Notes: generated from the sequence alone by a model not told the origin. DNA of 64,000 nucleotides from Heterobilharzia americana (GCA_944470555.2 OX104127.1:31139661-31203660); one strand, 5' to 3'; positions 24,401-38,747 are shown, counted from the stretch's first letter. Made by a program: numbers and translations.

Positions 24401-25799
24401 AACAACTGTCCCTATCAATCACATATTGTTTTTGACTAAGCAATAATCAGTCACTACTTGTCGATTTATTTACTTAGATACTTAGATATATGTATCTTAA
24501 GAAAGGAGAGTTACATCTGCGCATGGAAAGATGACTCTATGCACACGTGCGTACTTATTACAATGAATTCATTACCAAAGATACAGTTTAATCACATTTT
24601 AAAATAATTCAACCAGACTATAAAGTAAAACAAAAATTAGAGCTAGATTATCACTAACGCTTAAGGATTAAAGGCATCAGCATCAAAGAAAATGCGACAG
24701 TTGTTTTAATAATATTGATGTAATTTGAAATTTCCAGCTTAATATTGAGCAAAAAAATGATGTCTGTAATTCAAATTTATTTGATCCTACTAAACAAAGG
24801 TAATTGCTTCAATCTGATGTTACTTTTAAGGGAAGACTGATGAAGAACGTAAAAGTGAAGTGATAAAAGAATCAAATATTGAATAAGGTTGAAAATGTTT
24901 TTAGTTGAGCCTTATGATTCAACGGCTAACCTGGTTACCATGGACACTGCCTGTTATGCATTCAAGTATTTGATTTCTAGCGGATAAGCAATCGTCAAAA
25001 ACTTTCAAAGCATATTACAAAATCTTAAGTTACGCGGTCCATAGCTTATGCTGATTGACTCTAAGCGTCGAGTAGTTTTCACCCCAGAAATATTTCACCT
25101 AGTCCAGGTGGTCCATTTAAGATTCGGTAGATTTCAGGACTTATAAAAGACATTATTAGGTTTCACTGACTGATTCTTTTATTTAACGACAAACGGTGAA
25201 TTGAATGGAATAGTTGAGATGTATCTGACTTCAGTGCTGAGTGTTGTGGATTTGCATCCCCTAAAAAATATGAAAACCTTCAAACTTGCAAGCACATCTT
25301 CATGAGTATAAAAGAAAATAATAAAACACTGTTAGACACTGAAGTTTTGAATAACATTAGACCAAAATGGACCTGTTACAAGAAGTTATAATCGAAAAAT
25401 GAGAAATTTTCAAATACTTTTTTAGTCACTCAATGAACCACACAGAACCATAACATATGGATTTACTACATCCTCTTAGATGAATTTCTCAATCATTGAA
25501 CTTACAATGTTTTTCTAGGAAATATCATTAGCAGTCTACACTGAATTTTGTGTTGTTGTTTTCGAGGAAGAAAATGAAAACTTCGCGATTGAACTACGAG
25601 GCTCAAAGAATATAAAGATACCAGGTTCATCTTCCTATGCTGCACACGTTCTCTAGCATTTCCAAAACTATTAAGTGCCCTTCATGTGTAAGAAAATGTC
25701 CCAATAATTTTTACTAGAATCCCGAAGGTAAGAAACCGAGTCACTCATTTCATCAAAAAAACATTTTCCGACATTATATTATATTCATCTTGGTGATTT
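24401..25799. other. No gene seen
   Basis: AT-rich DNA without supported features. Confidence 0.45.
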
Positions 25800-25960
25800 G
25801 CGGTGGAATTCAGAACGTGCGTCTCGTCCTTTGGGGGACTCGGTAGCTGGGTGCACTTGCACCACAGTGAGTGATGTCATTCCCGCTGAGACACAAATCA
25901 CCTACCCATCCCCTTAATGCCAAAGCGGTATACAATAAGCCACTAGGGGATGATAGCCTC
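25800..25960 (-). mobile_element. SINE family A copy with decayed hammerhead
   Basis: The minus strand shows the tRNA-like head (CGGTTTG-type remnants near 25930), then GCACCCAG, CTACCGAG instead of CTGACGAG, a GTCC stem II and GAGA instead of GAAA, ending GTTCTGAATTCCACCGC. Both core segments are mutated. Confidence 0.65.
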
Positions 25961-26009
25961 AATTTGTGCAAAAAAATTTATTGATTGCTATTTGCAATTT
26001 CTTGTTGCT

Positions 26010-26020
26010 ATACAGGGTCG
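26010..26020 (+). repeat. 5' target-site duplication of the decayed RTE copy
   Basis: ATACAGGGTCG, identical to 29304-29314. Confidence 0.8.
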
Positions 26021-29000
26021 CCTGGTTAACTAGTTCACCAGTTACTAGCCGATCCTAAGCCTGGATAAGGAGGGTAGGTTGGGCATAGGGCCAGCGACCC
26101 TACCCCAGAAAACCAGTCCAATCGCCAAAGAAACTTCAAAACACAAAGAAAATATAGAACATAAAAAATAAGTTATTACTCGATGGAATCAGGGAGACGA
26201 AATGACGCCGGTTGGTGAAAGCCGTCGGGAAGCCAGTCGGTCGATGTGTCTTCTCTCCCTCGATGAAAGCGAAAGTAAGCATAAGGACATGGAAGGTCCA
26301 CACAATGTATGAACCTACCAAGGTTACCCAGATTGCAAAAGAGATGAGGAGGTATGGCATAGAAATGCTAGGACTGTCCAAGCTCTTAACTGGAGAGTCA
26401 ATAATCTACTCCGATATTGTCACTAAGACAACAACCATGAGCATACTGAGTTTTGGAATGACTGTCATGATGTCCCCAACAGTATCAAAGGCTGTCTCTT
26501 ATGCAGTAGAAAACAATCTCCTCCACGATCAGGATCATGAAAGCTAGATCCAAATCAAAAGGAAGGAGTCACAATCATTCAATGCCAGGTGCCAACAAGT
26601 AATGCAGACCAAAAGAAGAAGGAGCAATTCAACAGACAACTACAATCAGTAATGGATAAGACTCCAGTTGGCGATATCAAAATCCCAGTGGGTGACACGG
26701 GTGTCAAACTGGCAGCAGACAACACAGGAAGAGAACTGATCATGTATCGAGAAGCACTCGGTGAAATAATGAATGAGAATGGGGAACTGTATGCAGAATT
26801 CTGCGCAGTCAACGATTTGGTGATTGGAGGTAGTGTGGACAAACACTTCTGAGGATATTCATAATGCAGTGAGCGACATGGAGTCGATTTCACCAGACAC
26901 CAGATGGACACACTACACTAAAAATCATATCGACTTCATCTGAATGTGAAGAAAGTGAAGATGCAGTCAGCCTAGTGGACACAAGATGAGATGAAGAAGG
27001 GGAGCAGATGCAGGTTCGGACCATGCATTATCTATTGCAAGGAACCTGCTTTCAAAATCAAGTTGAAAGCCTTCACAGAAGTTGGTGATGGATCACAGTT
27101 GAAGTTGAACACCCGGAACAGAGACTGAAAGACGAAACAACAAAGGACATCTTCACGTCGTCAGTCATCAGAACAAAATGGGGGATATTGTGCAACACCT
27201 TTTAAGAAAGCTGTGTGGATGAACACTGGAACTCTTTGAAAGGAATATGGAAAGAAACCTGTATAACCGTATTAAGAAGGAAGAGGGAACAAGGCAAGGA
27301 ACGGATCTAGATGTACATATGAAAGCTGATGGAGAAGGGAGAGGAAGATGGTGAAGCAGATGAACCAGTGCAAGGATGCACAACAAGAAGAGGAACTGAG
27401 TACAACGAATAAAACACTGGATAAAGAAGTGGAGAAGAATGCACGCAAAGACAAAAGACACTTCTACAACACAGCAAGTGAAGCAGAACAGTTCGCAGGT
27501 AGCAGAGACAGAGTCCAGACAACATTGTATCAACTAACCAGGTTACTATTCGGCAAGAAATCAACGCAAACGAAACCAATAAAAGATAGGGAAGGAAAGC
27601 TAGTTACCAAAGAGGAGAAGCAAAGAAGACGATAGGCTTATCACTTCAAAAAGCTCTTGAATCGACCACCGCCTACAACTTGTCCAGAAATGCCACCAAA
27701 AGCCCAACCACAGAACTATCGGTGAACACAGACCCTGCGACAAAAGTAGAAGTCCTGAATGTTATAAAACTGCCGAAATCCGGCAAAGCAAGAGGACAAG
27801 ATGGAAGTCTTCAAGAAGCACTGAGAACGGACGTAGAGAAAACAGCAGACATGATCACACTACTGCTGCAGAAGGTGTGGAAGGAAGGAAGTAAAGGTTC
27901 CTGCCAGCTGGTGGGAAAAAGGGCTACCTTGTCACTCCCAAAGAAGTGAGATATAAATCTCTGCAAGAACTGGCGAGGAATCTCGCTGCTGTTCACACCA
28001 AGCAAACTATTATGCAACATCATCCTGGAGAGACTAAAGGATGCGCTGGGTTCAAAATTACGACCGGGACAGGATCGCTTCAAGAAGAACAAATCATGTG
28101 CCGATCAAACTGCAACGCGAAGCTATGCATCATCATAGAATAGAGCATAGAATTGTAGTCAACTCTCTACATCGACTTCACCGACTTTGAAAAAGCCTTC
28201 GACAGCGTCGACCGAGAAGTAATTTGGCAGTTGCTAAAACACTATGGAGTGCCACTAATCTTTATCAACCTCATTCATCAGTTATATGAAGACGCTACAT
28301 GCCGAGTGATCCACAGTGGAAATCTCAGTGATGCCTTTGAAGTGAAAACAAAAGTAAGATAAGGCTGTCTACTATCACCTATCATCTTCCTAACTGTGGT
28401 CGACTCGACTGGATCATGCAAGAAACTGTGGGGAATGAGTAGATGGATAAACGCTGTTTGACTGATGAAAAGAGCCTAGAAGATTTGGATTTCGCCAACG
28501 ATTTATGTCTAATGTCGCACAAACTGGAAGATCTACAGGCAAAAACTAACAATTTGACAGAAGAGGCAGAGCGACGAAGACGGGACTTCAAGTGATTGCA
28601 GAAGACACCCAACCAACAACAGTATTAACAAAAAGCACCAATCACGATGAACTGAATAAACCTAAAGGAAGTAGTCTCTTTCGCCTAACAACAGTGGCAG
28701 CACCGTTTCAACTACAGGCGGTGGAGCAGACAAGGATGTCCAAACCAGTATCAGAAAAGCAAGACAGGCTTTCATTAATTTGAAATCAGTGTGATCTACT
28801 ACATTCAGTACAAAGAACAAGATCCGGATTCTCAACACCGACGTCAAGTCAGTGCTGCTATATGGTTCAGGAACTTGGCATGCCACCAAAAGCACTTCCA
28901 ACAAACTACAGATATTCATCAACAGCTGCATACACTCGATACTGTAGCTTAGATGGCCAGAAAGAATAAGCAACAAGGAACTCTGGGAGCGAACCAACCA

Positions 29001-29303
29001 AGAACCTATCACCCAACAAATATGCAGAAGGAGGAGGAGATGGGTTGGGCATACACTGAGAAGGCCGACTGGGACATCACGCGTCAGGCCAGGCCCTCAA
29101 GTGGAATCCAAAGGGGAAACGATGAGTCGGGCGTCCTAGGCGAGGGTGACGTGGAGGAGATCATGTGAGGAAGAAATGAAAGGTTATGGGCAGCATTGGA
29201 GCCAGGTTTTGAAGACTGCAAAGAAGATAGTGCAATGGAGGTGTGCTACTGAATCCCTATAATCCACTAGGAACCCAAAGGAAAAATAAAAGCAATAATA
29301 ATA
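26021..29303 (+). pseudogene. RTE-1 family retrotransposon, near full-length but broken
   Basis: It runs parallel to the intact element from the CCTGGTTAAC start to the (AATAA)-rich tail. Recognisable pieces in order are a damaged WNVRTM region (now TWKVHTMYE), VGDTGVKLAADNTGREL for the GDMNAKLGG region, the KAAGPDGIP region as KARGQDGSLQEA, FEKAFDSVDREVIW near 28180-28230, FAND in place of FADD near 28493, and the tail block around 28860-29260. Many frameshifts and stops (for example a TAA after the VKQG position near 28360) make it non-coding. An 11-bp target-site duplication bounds it. Confidence 0.9.
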
Positions 29304-29314
29304 ATACAGGGTCG
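29304..29314 (+). repeat. 3' target-site duplication of the decayed RTE copy
   Basis: ATACAGGGTCG after the AATAATA tail. Confidence 0.8.
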
Positions 29315-29384
29315 AATTACTCGACCTCTGTTATCAGATGGGTTTCTGTAAGGATGCTTTAATACTGGCGGATATTTATGAAGT

Positions 29385-29520
29385 TGTATTCATCTCATTT
29401 GGGACTCGTCAGCTGGTTGTACCTCCACCCTAAAGAGTGATGTCTTTCCTGTAGGGACTACAAACCTGGCGCCCATAACTTTAAACGCCACAGCGTTGCT
29501 CAAAAGGCCACTGGGCTAGT
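29385..29520 (-). mobile_element. SINE family A copy, hammerhead broken at GAAA
   Basis: The minus strand has the tRNA-like head (29470-29520), GGTACAACCAG and an intact CTGACGAG with TCCCAAAT. The sequence then diverges so that GAAA reads GAAT and the cleavage arm is lost. The copy is therefore truncated at its 3' side. Confidence 0.65.
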
Positions 29521-30689
29521 AACATTATTCACTGAAATGAAAAGTCTGTAAGATGTGAAACCCAGTGATAAACCCTATCAAAGGCCTCTTATGGATTTAT
29601 ACTTAATAAAAGCGATATTTAAACCTTGAGTTTATTCCGTTAATAACCAACAGAGGAGGTGCTACAGCTGTTATATTTCTAAAGAGGATCGTCTATCTTT
29701 AGTTTCTTTAGTTGATTTCCGATAGAGTATGAGTTTCTGCTACTCTGAAGATCAGCGTTAGTAATCACTGCAAATGGTAATAGAACCTGGACCATTAGTT
29801 TTTCAGACAATTGCATTAAACCATTTGAAGACTGATAACCATTCATCGCACACTTGCGAATATAGCAAAATCTACTCTAAAAAGAATAACCAAGCAGGAA
29901 ATCATTGGACAGAGAGGTGAAGTAGTACCACTTTTAACTTGAAAGTACAGACTGTAAGTCAGTTCAGCTAAAACCCTACAAGATTGTATTTGATAGAATA
30001 CAACTTAACCTAAACTCAGGTTACGGTGGTAATTTGGCGATAAAAGAACTTCAGTGCTACAGATGTATGTTACTAAATAATATAAGTAGTTAGAAACTAC
30101 CCAGGCTACTTTGTAGATTTGGCTGGACAGATAAGAATGATGTAAACATTGCACTTATTTGACGCTAAGCTCATCAACGGTGTATCCAGACAGATTCAGC
30201 TGGCATGGGCCAGTTTTCAAGATCACTGGTTTACCTTAAATAGGATAGTCAATTTATAGATGATTTGCAAATGCATGTTCTACGTTGACATTTCTTCCAT
30301 CAGGGGATCCATTGAAAACCACTCAGACAAGATTACAAGATATGGTCTCTTACGCAGATCACAGTGATCTAAACGCCAATGTTAGAAGTGAGAAAGGATT
30401 TGATAGCCAAATAGATAACAAATGCCTTGTGAGAAATCCTTTTCATTCAGTAAAAGCGACAAAGGTAAAAACTACACCATTATGGGAATCATTAGAAATG
30501 GTCTCTAGGGGTATGAGTGATAAGTTTAAAGTTATGGTTCTCTAGTGAACCTCAACGTAATTTTGTACGGATTGATATGTTCATGAAAGCTGATTTTTTA
30601 CCAAGAAGTAAGATCTTCATTACAACCATGACCAACTGACTACAGAAATTCAAACGTTATTCAAACAATTATTTAATAGTAGTAATGAT

Positions 30690-31012
30690 GGATAATGGCC
30701 AGCAGTGGAATCCAGGCTGCACATTTCCTCCTATTTAGGACTCGTCTGCAGGATGTACCTGCTTCTCAGTGAGTGTTGTTGTTCCCCCCGGGATTCACGC
30801 TCGGGATCGATCGCTTCTAACTGCAGAGCGTTATTCAGTACACCACTGAGTCACAGTAGCCACTTCTTGTGCGACAGGTATGTGCATTCTGGATTCCACT
30901 ATCCATCATTACAATAATTAAAACACAGGTTATATCGAGGTATCCGCACATGAACCCATATGCCAATGAAGACTAATCAATTCGATCCAATCGACGACGG
31001 TACAATACAACC
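30690..31012. mobile_element. SINE family A inverted pair, centre partly deleted
   Basis: 30700-30870 is a minus-strand copy with head (ATCGATCCCGAGCG as B box region), GCAGGTACATCC and a core CAGACGAG in which the invariant U is changed, then GAAATGTGCAGCCTGGATTCC. From about 30885 a plus-strand copy begins inside the ribozyme 3' arm (TGCATTCTGGATTCCACT) and carries the family tail to 31012 (GGTTATATCGAGGTATCC through ACGGTACAATACAA). The tails point outward. The gene-free stretch 29521-30690 to its left shows nothing I can name. Confidence 0.65.
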
Positions 31013-32649
31013 AACAATTATTTAATACTTCATTTTACTGCGAAAAGTTTTCCAAAGCAATAAAACAAACAAGAAGATAGTGAAAACATTTAATTATTCA
31101 TTTCCCATGTTAAATCTCTATAAATTATATAATGGAAAGATATTCATAGTTATTCATTAATTCTTGAACCGAAAAAATAAATTTTAGTGGATTAATACAA
31201 CATAATCAACTGTCCTACCAAAAAGCTACATATCTATTTCCATGTCGTACATTAGTATTTCGAAGAAAGTATACATATCAAATAAACCAGAGTATACGTG
31301 AGCCCATGGAAAAATTGAATACACAAAGTCGACAAACGTTTTCCTATAGTGTTTCTCTCATTTTTTTTCTTCACTTCTAACATTTACAGTGTTTCAGTAC
31401 ACCATTCACAGACAAAAAAATATTTTCTTTCTCAGATGGTTATTGTTGATCACTTTTTGCACTTCCTTTATATCTTAGAAAAAAAACGAATATTTTAACA
31501 TAGACTCGACATGATCTTCATGATATTTATTCAATTGAGATAGATGTGTACAATATTTATTTTTTCAAATCCCAATGCAAGATGATGAAACATCTAACAT
31601 AGCTTGGCAGGTGTCATCTTCAATCACAGATACAACCAAGACGGTATATAGTGTGAAAATTGAAACTGAAAAACCCTAGATAGGCTACATACTACATAAA
31701 GAGCTTCTCCTATGGTCGACTGGATAATCTGACAGTGATGTGAAGACTGATAGTCAAATACCTAGACATTTATATCATAACTCCGACGTTATATAAATAC
31801 TGCGTATGAGTGGATGATAAAAAGAACAAGAATATAATTTTTGTTGCAAGTTTTTAGTCAATAATTTGTAGATGGAAACTAGAAGAGTTTATGCATCTGT
31901 TTTATCCTCCTATGAAATCTTTACTTTTGCTAGTAATTGAAATGATTGTTTCAAAATTATTTATTGGTCGGTGCTGAAAAAGAATTCTGTTTAAATAGAT
32001 TAAACATTCTAATCTTTGAGTACACTTTAAAAGTCCTTTTATTCGTTAACGCTGTTTGGTGTCAAAGCAATTTTAATGGTTCTTCAAGTAATGTTTACTT
32101 ATCTTTTGAATTCGAAGAACATTTTTAAGACACTTCTCAGTGGTAGCGATATCCGCCGTAATTCTTTCCTTTACTTAGAGTTATTCACATGAGCTTTTCA
32201 TACGGAGGACTTGGCATATTTTAGGCATAGCACTTAAATTCCACTAGGATGAATCGCCAAGAAGTCATCGTCTTCATGGATGCTATTTACATTCCGGATA
32301 ATTTCACCAAAAACAGTTTGGAGAATAAATCAATTTAATTACAAACAACTTACCATGTATATGGATTCCGTATACAGACTAGTTATGTAACTACAGGCAT
32401 TTCTTTTACATGCCCGTATTCTCTGAACAACTGAACAAGTCACTCGAAAACCCCCACCCAGGTAGAAGTGAAATGCACATTCAGACATCCCTGGATTAAA
32501 TTTAAATAGAATTTGCAGGGCATTTAACGTAATAGATTTGTGTTATAGTGTGCGATACGATTACGTGAATCCTCGTGAAAATTTCTAAATCCCTAGGGCC
32601 TTTCAAAGCCAGTTATGTTCCTCCAAAGTTTTTTGAAAAAGTAAACGTA

Positions 32650-32850
32650 AAAGTCAGATTGGTTAAACAGGAAAAATTGATGGGGTGTGCTGCTATTCTC
32701 GAGAAGAGTAGAGTTAGTCAAGGTCATTGTGTATACATGGAAACCGCTGTACTTTGTGTACACTTTGACGTTGCAATATATCTACTGCTATCTTGTCATC
32801 TTTTCCATTTACTGTACAACTGAGCTACCATCAAGGGTAGAATCGAAAGG
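32650..32850 (+). repeat. Dispersed repeat, copy 1
   Basis: The pattern GTCAGATTGGTTAAA, AAGGTCATTGTGTA, TTGCAATATATCTACTGCTA and CATCTTTTCCATT, then CAACTGAGCTACCATCAAGG, recurs in order at 50795-50965. The family is not recognised. Confidence 0.5.
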
Positions 32851-34297
32851 TTATTGTTCGCGTCCACCCTCAAACATATGTTAGCCGAAGATATATCACT
32901 TTATTTTCGAGAAAACGTTGTATATATGTTGAATTTAACTAGCTGCTCATATGTTCTAGAAATGGGTAGAACAGGTTATGGACTTAAAGAATGCACAATA
33001 AAAACTGGCATTCTATTTTCACAAGGTTTTCAAATTGATGGCTAAAACTTTTGGTTCCTTCAGACAATACGCTATGCTGTGACATAGTAAGCTGTAGATG
33101 AACTTTACTCCCTGTTGGTGACCTAATCAGTGGTATATATAATGTCTGTCACATTATATGCTAGAGGATCAATAGTAACTTAGTATACTTTAAAACGACC
33201 GAACTGTATCCACTGAGTGTTCTACTTATTATGTTTCAAGACTTACCGCACAACTAAGTACCTTCTAGTCTGCTTCATGGGTTTGGTTTAAGCCTTAAAG
33301 AAGTTTCATCCTATATTAGAACTCAATGAAAGTGCATACTGGTAGCTGACAACTATACACTATGTATGAATACAAGCACCATAAAAGCAGGAAGGCCAAA
33401 ATAAGAGTGCTGTGTGAGTACTCCTTATTCAAATCATTGAAAAACAGAGTCCATAGTATCGAATCACTTAGGTTAGTGGCCACTTCCCAGGGCTTAACGA
33501 TAGACTTCGATCAGCACTGGACACGAAGAACTAGAGAGTTACATTGGTTGCCAGCTGATGACTGGTTCGTCTACCTGATTCAATTCAACCAGGGTTCAGT
33601 CATGGACTGGAAACCTTGGTGGCAAGGTCACTGAGTGGTGAAACAAGCTCAATTAGTCAAAGAAACACCAACTTTCTGTTGGCTACAAATCTCTTTCGTT
33701 GGTGTGTTTCAATAAGCACTACATCTAAGATAAGCAGGAATTCCTACCTACTAAATCCTAAAATCGGACCCCAGAGTATTTATTGCTACTTATGTGGTGA
33801 AGTAGACTACATTTTGCTGCAATTGCATTGATGTAAGTCTTCTTTGGACATATGAATATTCAGTAGTGACTTTAATAAATGTATTTGAGTTTAATGCATA
33901 TCTGGAAACAACACCGTTTCAGAGTGAGAAGAATAGTTCATTCGAAGATTATTTTGATATCCCAAGATATCATATGCTTAATGAGGTAAGTCAAGAAGAC
34001 GAATCTAACAAAATTACAGGTTATTTAGAAGCCAAATTTAAAATGTGACTATCCGCCAACATCTTTCAACTATTCTCGAAATATGTAAACAGAGTTAAGT
34101 GTTGATTTATCCTGAAATACCATGTTGACATTTATTTGAAGGACAGATTGCATTGGAGGATATGAAATGAGTATAAAGTGCCCAACTCACTTTGTTCGAA
34201 TAGATCTGGCCGTCCGTTTGAGAAAGAAAAGCAACGCATACTGATTAGTGTTTTTATTAGTCTACAAAACTTTACTGACGAAATGCAGTTCTTTAAT

Positions 34298-34300
<3 letters not shown>

Positions 34301-34344
<44 letters not shown>
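34301..34344. repeat. (AT)22 microsatellite
   Basis: A pure AT run. It produces spurious Ile-Tyr frames on both strands. Confidence 0.95.
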
Positions 34345-34348
<4 letters not shown>

Positions 34349-37300
34349 GCATGCACAGCTTGAGAAAAGATTCGTTGTAAAGAGTCATCTTCCCTGAGTA
34401 TCTTGGTTCTGATGTCACAATGGGAATTATGAATTTCCATTACAATTTATTTTCTAAATATTCATCGGCTTCATAAATTCTCAAATTACACTGGTTCCTC
34501 GAACAAAATTATACGACCGCATACTTTAGCCATCAAATATTGACTAACAGTAGATAGATGATATAAAATTAGGGAAGCCAAAGTATCAGAAAGAAGAGTT
34601 TCATAAATCACAAATGAAAATTAGTACTTATTTTTATGATATGAGATAGAGGCTTAAAATATGTAGCAAGAGATGTTATCAGTTAAAAGATTACGCAGCA
34701 AAGAAAGAATAAACATTCATTGGAATAGACTCGGTGACTCGTTAGAATGAATCATCACAGAAGTCAGAGATTCATCACACACCAGCTCTCTCTGTATGCG
34801 CAATTCAGGCTGAAAGCGTTTTTTCAGCAGTTACACTGGTTAGGCGTACCGGTCTAGATATTTTCTGCACATTTAATATTTTTAAAGAAATATAATTATT
34901 GACCTGATGTTCGGAATCTCCCAAGTGTCTGCTGACTCCATTGGTCAAATTCTTACTTTCCTTGAAGTGTGCTAGGTCAACAAATGCTTGCAAGTCCGTT
35001 TAAATTCATAAACGCAGCAGGAGATGACATCTGTAAGTTATTTATCCAGTCTGAATAAATTCAGTAACCAAACGATATGAAGCGATATAGAACTGGTTTG
35101 GTTGCGGGAAAACTTTATTTAGTTCTTCTTTAATCCTCAAATATATTCGCTTGGTTATCGCAGTTGCTTTCTCATTATAATTGAATTATAATATTCAGCT
35201 CAGTTCTATAGTCAAGTGATAATTGGTTTTTATAGTTACTAGAAAAACGAAACTTCAATTCTGCGGTAGTGTAGTTTGCAAGTATTTCTGTATATAAACA
35301 ATCAAATGAATAGATTTAATGATAGTTTGTTCAACCGATGGAAAATCTCTTAAGATTCAAAGTCATTCTCTTTCTGCACTATAAACAGATAGATACATTC
35401 AGATATACATCTTAATTATAATATTTTATTCGATGATATAAATTTCACCAACCTTTTCTATTTATTCCTGCACTATATGAATCTCTTTTTCCCACAATCA
35501 TTCTCCTTCCCAGATGCATAAATTCACTACTACATAGAATTTTTTTAACGTACGTTCTACTTAATCACGTGCCAAAAAATTCAGACAGGTATGCGTTTGG
35601 ATAAACGTTTACATGTATGAATGCGTATGTATCTCATTACTTAACGTGGCATTTCAATGGATATACTAACTATTTGATCGAAAAATAAGGAATTGTGATG
35701 GTTTCTCTTTATTCGTGCTGAATTACATAATACAATAAATTAGATTGATTGTCCATAACAAGGGATAAATAAAATGGCTTTAGTCGGGAGTAATCAGAGT
35801 GAAACTGTGTGCCTAGATTCCATTCCCATTTGCAGACATTAATAATCTTTACATTCAACTCCAAGGTGATTCATGGGTTTTTAGAGATTCTGAATGAAAT
35901 TATTTCTTGTTTCGGTTGTAAGCTTTACAGCCAAGCTTATAATACACTGGACTGTTTACACTTACGATTCGTACTTTGGGATAAATAGGATTTTACTATT
36001 CCTCTACGTTCACTCAAGACTGTCGGCTATCGGTGTGACAATGAATAGCAGAGAATTATAAAAAAAAAAGAGGACTTCCTCCTTTTGAAATCCGCAGATA
36101 TGAATTGCTATCCACTAAAAAACTGCATAGACTTTATTTATTATTCTGAAGAAAGAGGTAACTTTCAGAAGAATTTTGCTTTTCTTCAGCATTTATGGTG
36201 TAAACATAATGATGAATATTTTTCAAAAGCGTAAGCAATGACATTAAAATGGAATTACAAGTGATCATACTTTAGTCATAATTCATTCAGTTGTTTGTGA
36301 CTGAACTTCCATCATAGTTGGCATTGTTGTCTTCTAATTATGTTTGGAATTCCTTTCATACACCTCAGGCTTAAAGTAACACCCACAGACTCGTCCTCAC
36401 CGAATCTGAGCCTGTGGATAAGAAATAAAATCACCAAACGCGTTCACGAAATCACTCAATTACTCATCAGAAACCAGTAGGAATTTTTTACGTTTTTACG
36501 TTTACTTGCCTACTTGAACCGTCTATAGCTGAGGCGAAATGTCTCACTTTTCAATGAAAAAATGTTTATTCTAACCAGCAGTCTGCGTTCTTCTTCGGCT
36601 TTAAAACTCTGAGACATGACTACTGAAACATGAGGAATTCATGTGTTTTTATAAAATTCCCTATATATGAATTAGTCACAAGAGGGGTGAAGCGGAGGTT
36701 ACGTTTATGGAGAACAGATGAAGAGTATGTTTTAGCCTGTGAGGTTACTAACCGGTACCCAATGGTATGTCTAAGACAAGTATTGTGTAAGCCAGCCTTC
36801 CATCTGTTTCAGAAGATGATGATAAGATTCGGCTGAAAAGGTTTTAAGACTGGACAGACTAAAAGGCAACTCTTATGCACTTATTCTCCCACTGTTAGTC
36901 CCAACAGCTAATGTCAGTGTGAGCTGCTTCATTCATGTCTTCAAAATATTAGGAGTAAACATTTGGAAACCCTTAGGTTATATGGTTTGAAATCAGTCAA
37001 ATTGGCGTTCATTTACTCACTCTTCACCGTCTTCGACATCTCAAATGGTTTCATCAATTTCACTCAATCATCTTTTATGTGATCATATCTTTTTGTTGAC
37101 TTTGACGTCAAATGATCCCTATCCACTTTATTTGATAAGTACGGTAAATTAATGATGCTCTTTTGAGAAAAGCTATGAAGTGATTTATTCCTTTAACCTC
37201 TATTACTCCTACTATTCTCATAAAAGCGTAACTAGGTTACAGATGGCCGTTGCCAGTCAGATTTAAACCTACCACGGAAAGTTATTACTTGATCTTGGAA

Positions 37301-37499
37301 ATACTTCATGAGACAATGTCAACTTTATCACCCTCAGATCAATTAAATAGTGTCAAACCATTTGGTAGAAACTCGGATTTAAACTCCATATTACCGGTCC
37401 AAGTGGTTCCTCATAAATCAAGGATAACAAAGAATAACTGTCTTATGAATACTACGGTTGTAAACATTCATCTTTGCAGCAGTCTATTCTATCATTTTA

Positions 37500-38160
37500 G
37501 ACAGCTGAGACATAGGTGTAAAAAAAGAAGATATGAAGTGGTTATGGGGTTTTGATCGGAAGTGTCTTCGTAGCATTGTTCGTGTTTGTTGGAATCATCA
37601 TGTGAAAAATGTTGAGGTTAGGCGAAAGGTACTATGGAAGATAGGTAAATCCATTGATGAGGTTGTGAACCTTAGTCGACTGAAATGGCTTGAGCATGTA
37701 TTGTGAAGGCCTAGTGACCACTTACCTTATCGTAAAATGCTAGGAAAAGTCGGATATGGTTGTAAGAGCGTTTACACTGGACAGACCAAGACGTGGCACT
37801 AATCGATAAAGTCTCCGACTGTTGGTCTGAGTCGTGTAGGCAGATCTAAATTGCCTGGTTGGGATCCTTGGGATGAAAGAAATCAGTGGTTGATGACTCT
37901 TGGTTACATAGCTGAAAACCAGTCGAAGTGTCGCAGATGCATTCACTTCTTGACGTCTTTTAAAGTTTAAATATTTGCACTATCTGTTGTCTTCAAATTG
38001 TTTATTCTGTCACACAACTTTATTTACTTCAATATCATTCTTTTTCCATCCACCTGTTCTTTGTATACTACTGTGAAGTGTGGCAACTTGAGCTCAAGCA
38101 CCTGTATGTGAGGTTTGGTCTTGATTTTGCCTGTGAGTCAGTAAGTTTTAACCCCTTTGT
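37500..38160 (+). pseudogene. RTE-2 family retrotransposon, C-terminal fragment
   Basis: The plus strand gives WGFDRKCLRSIVRVCWNHH, VKNVEVRRKVL, then DEVVNLSRLKWLEHVL followed by a stop and RPSDHLPYRKML. This is the same tail as at 10195 and 13310. A frameshifted continuation with QTKTWH-like sequence follows near 37780-37960. It lies immediately upstream of the host gene's first recognised exon. Confidence 0.7.
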
Positions 38161-38301
38161 TATCTGATTTATGGCTAAGCTTCACTTCTCATACTTATGT
38201 ATCATTTTCAAGATAGTCTGATATGTTATCTGAAATGTTTAGACAACTATTCACAAGTAATTAAATATTTCCTACTCCATCATTTTTGTTTTTCTGATCA
38301 G

Positions 38302-38747
38302 GTCTGTTATCACTCCTATAATTTATCGAGTTTTACTGGTGGAAGAACAACAGGATGTCCACATTCCTCCAACCGTCAAGTTTATCACTCCAAATAATGT
38401 TTATCATATTCTGGTTTATAACTCTTGTCCTACAGTTAAATTTTCAGTATATTCTTTGTGCAAAATCATCTCAAACTAGTCATTTTACTGTTAATTTTAA
38501 TATACTTTCTCGTATGAAACGTATGAGTGGTGAAATTTCGAATCCAGACAGTCCAAGTTCATCTACTGTTGTGAATATTTTTTATCGTATTCGGGCTGAT
38601 CGGAAGGGTTTAATTACATGTGAAGTAAATTTGAAGGAAGACGATCCAGTTGATTCCAACGCAAACACATCCAATCAAACTAAATCATCCTCTGATTCAA
38701 TGTCACAGAAGAAACCTACAAGTACATTGTATCTGATATGTCCCCAA
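38302..38747 (+). CDS. Exon 1: signal peptide and first ectodomain part
   Basis: Coding begins at 38397 or 38355 (ATG) and runs to CCC CAA, followed by GTAAGT at 38748 (phase 0). The Met at 38397 opens a hydrophobic signal peptide (MFIIFWFITLVLQL, cleavage likely after ILCA). The rest contains an Ig-strand-like GLITCEV, two sequons in NTSNQT and a YLIC near the end. A pyrimidine-rich acceptor, TTTTTCTGATCAG, ends at 38301, so 38302-38396 may be spliced 5' untranslated sequence. Confidence 0.7.

Larger units (their letters stand above)
31013..37499. other. Long gene-free stretch with scattered repeats
   Basis: No exon could be supported. Contents I can name are a dispersed repeat at 32650-32850 and an AT microsatellite at 34301-34344. 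A moderately GC-richer segment at 33460-33840 is unassigned. Any 5' exon or promoter of the gene starting at 38302 should lie in or right of this stretch, but nothing in the sequence pins it down. Confidence 0.4.

Noticed and set aside
34132..34440. Frames with Ile-Tyr repeats on both strands
   Set aside because: They are translations of the (AT)22 microsatellite.
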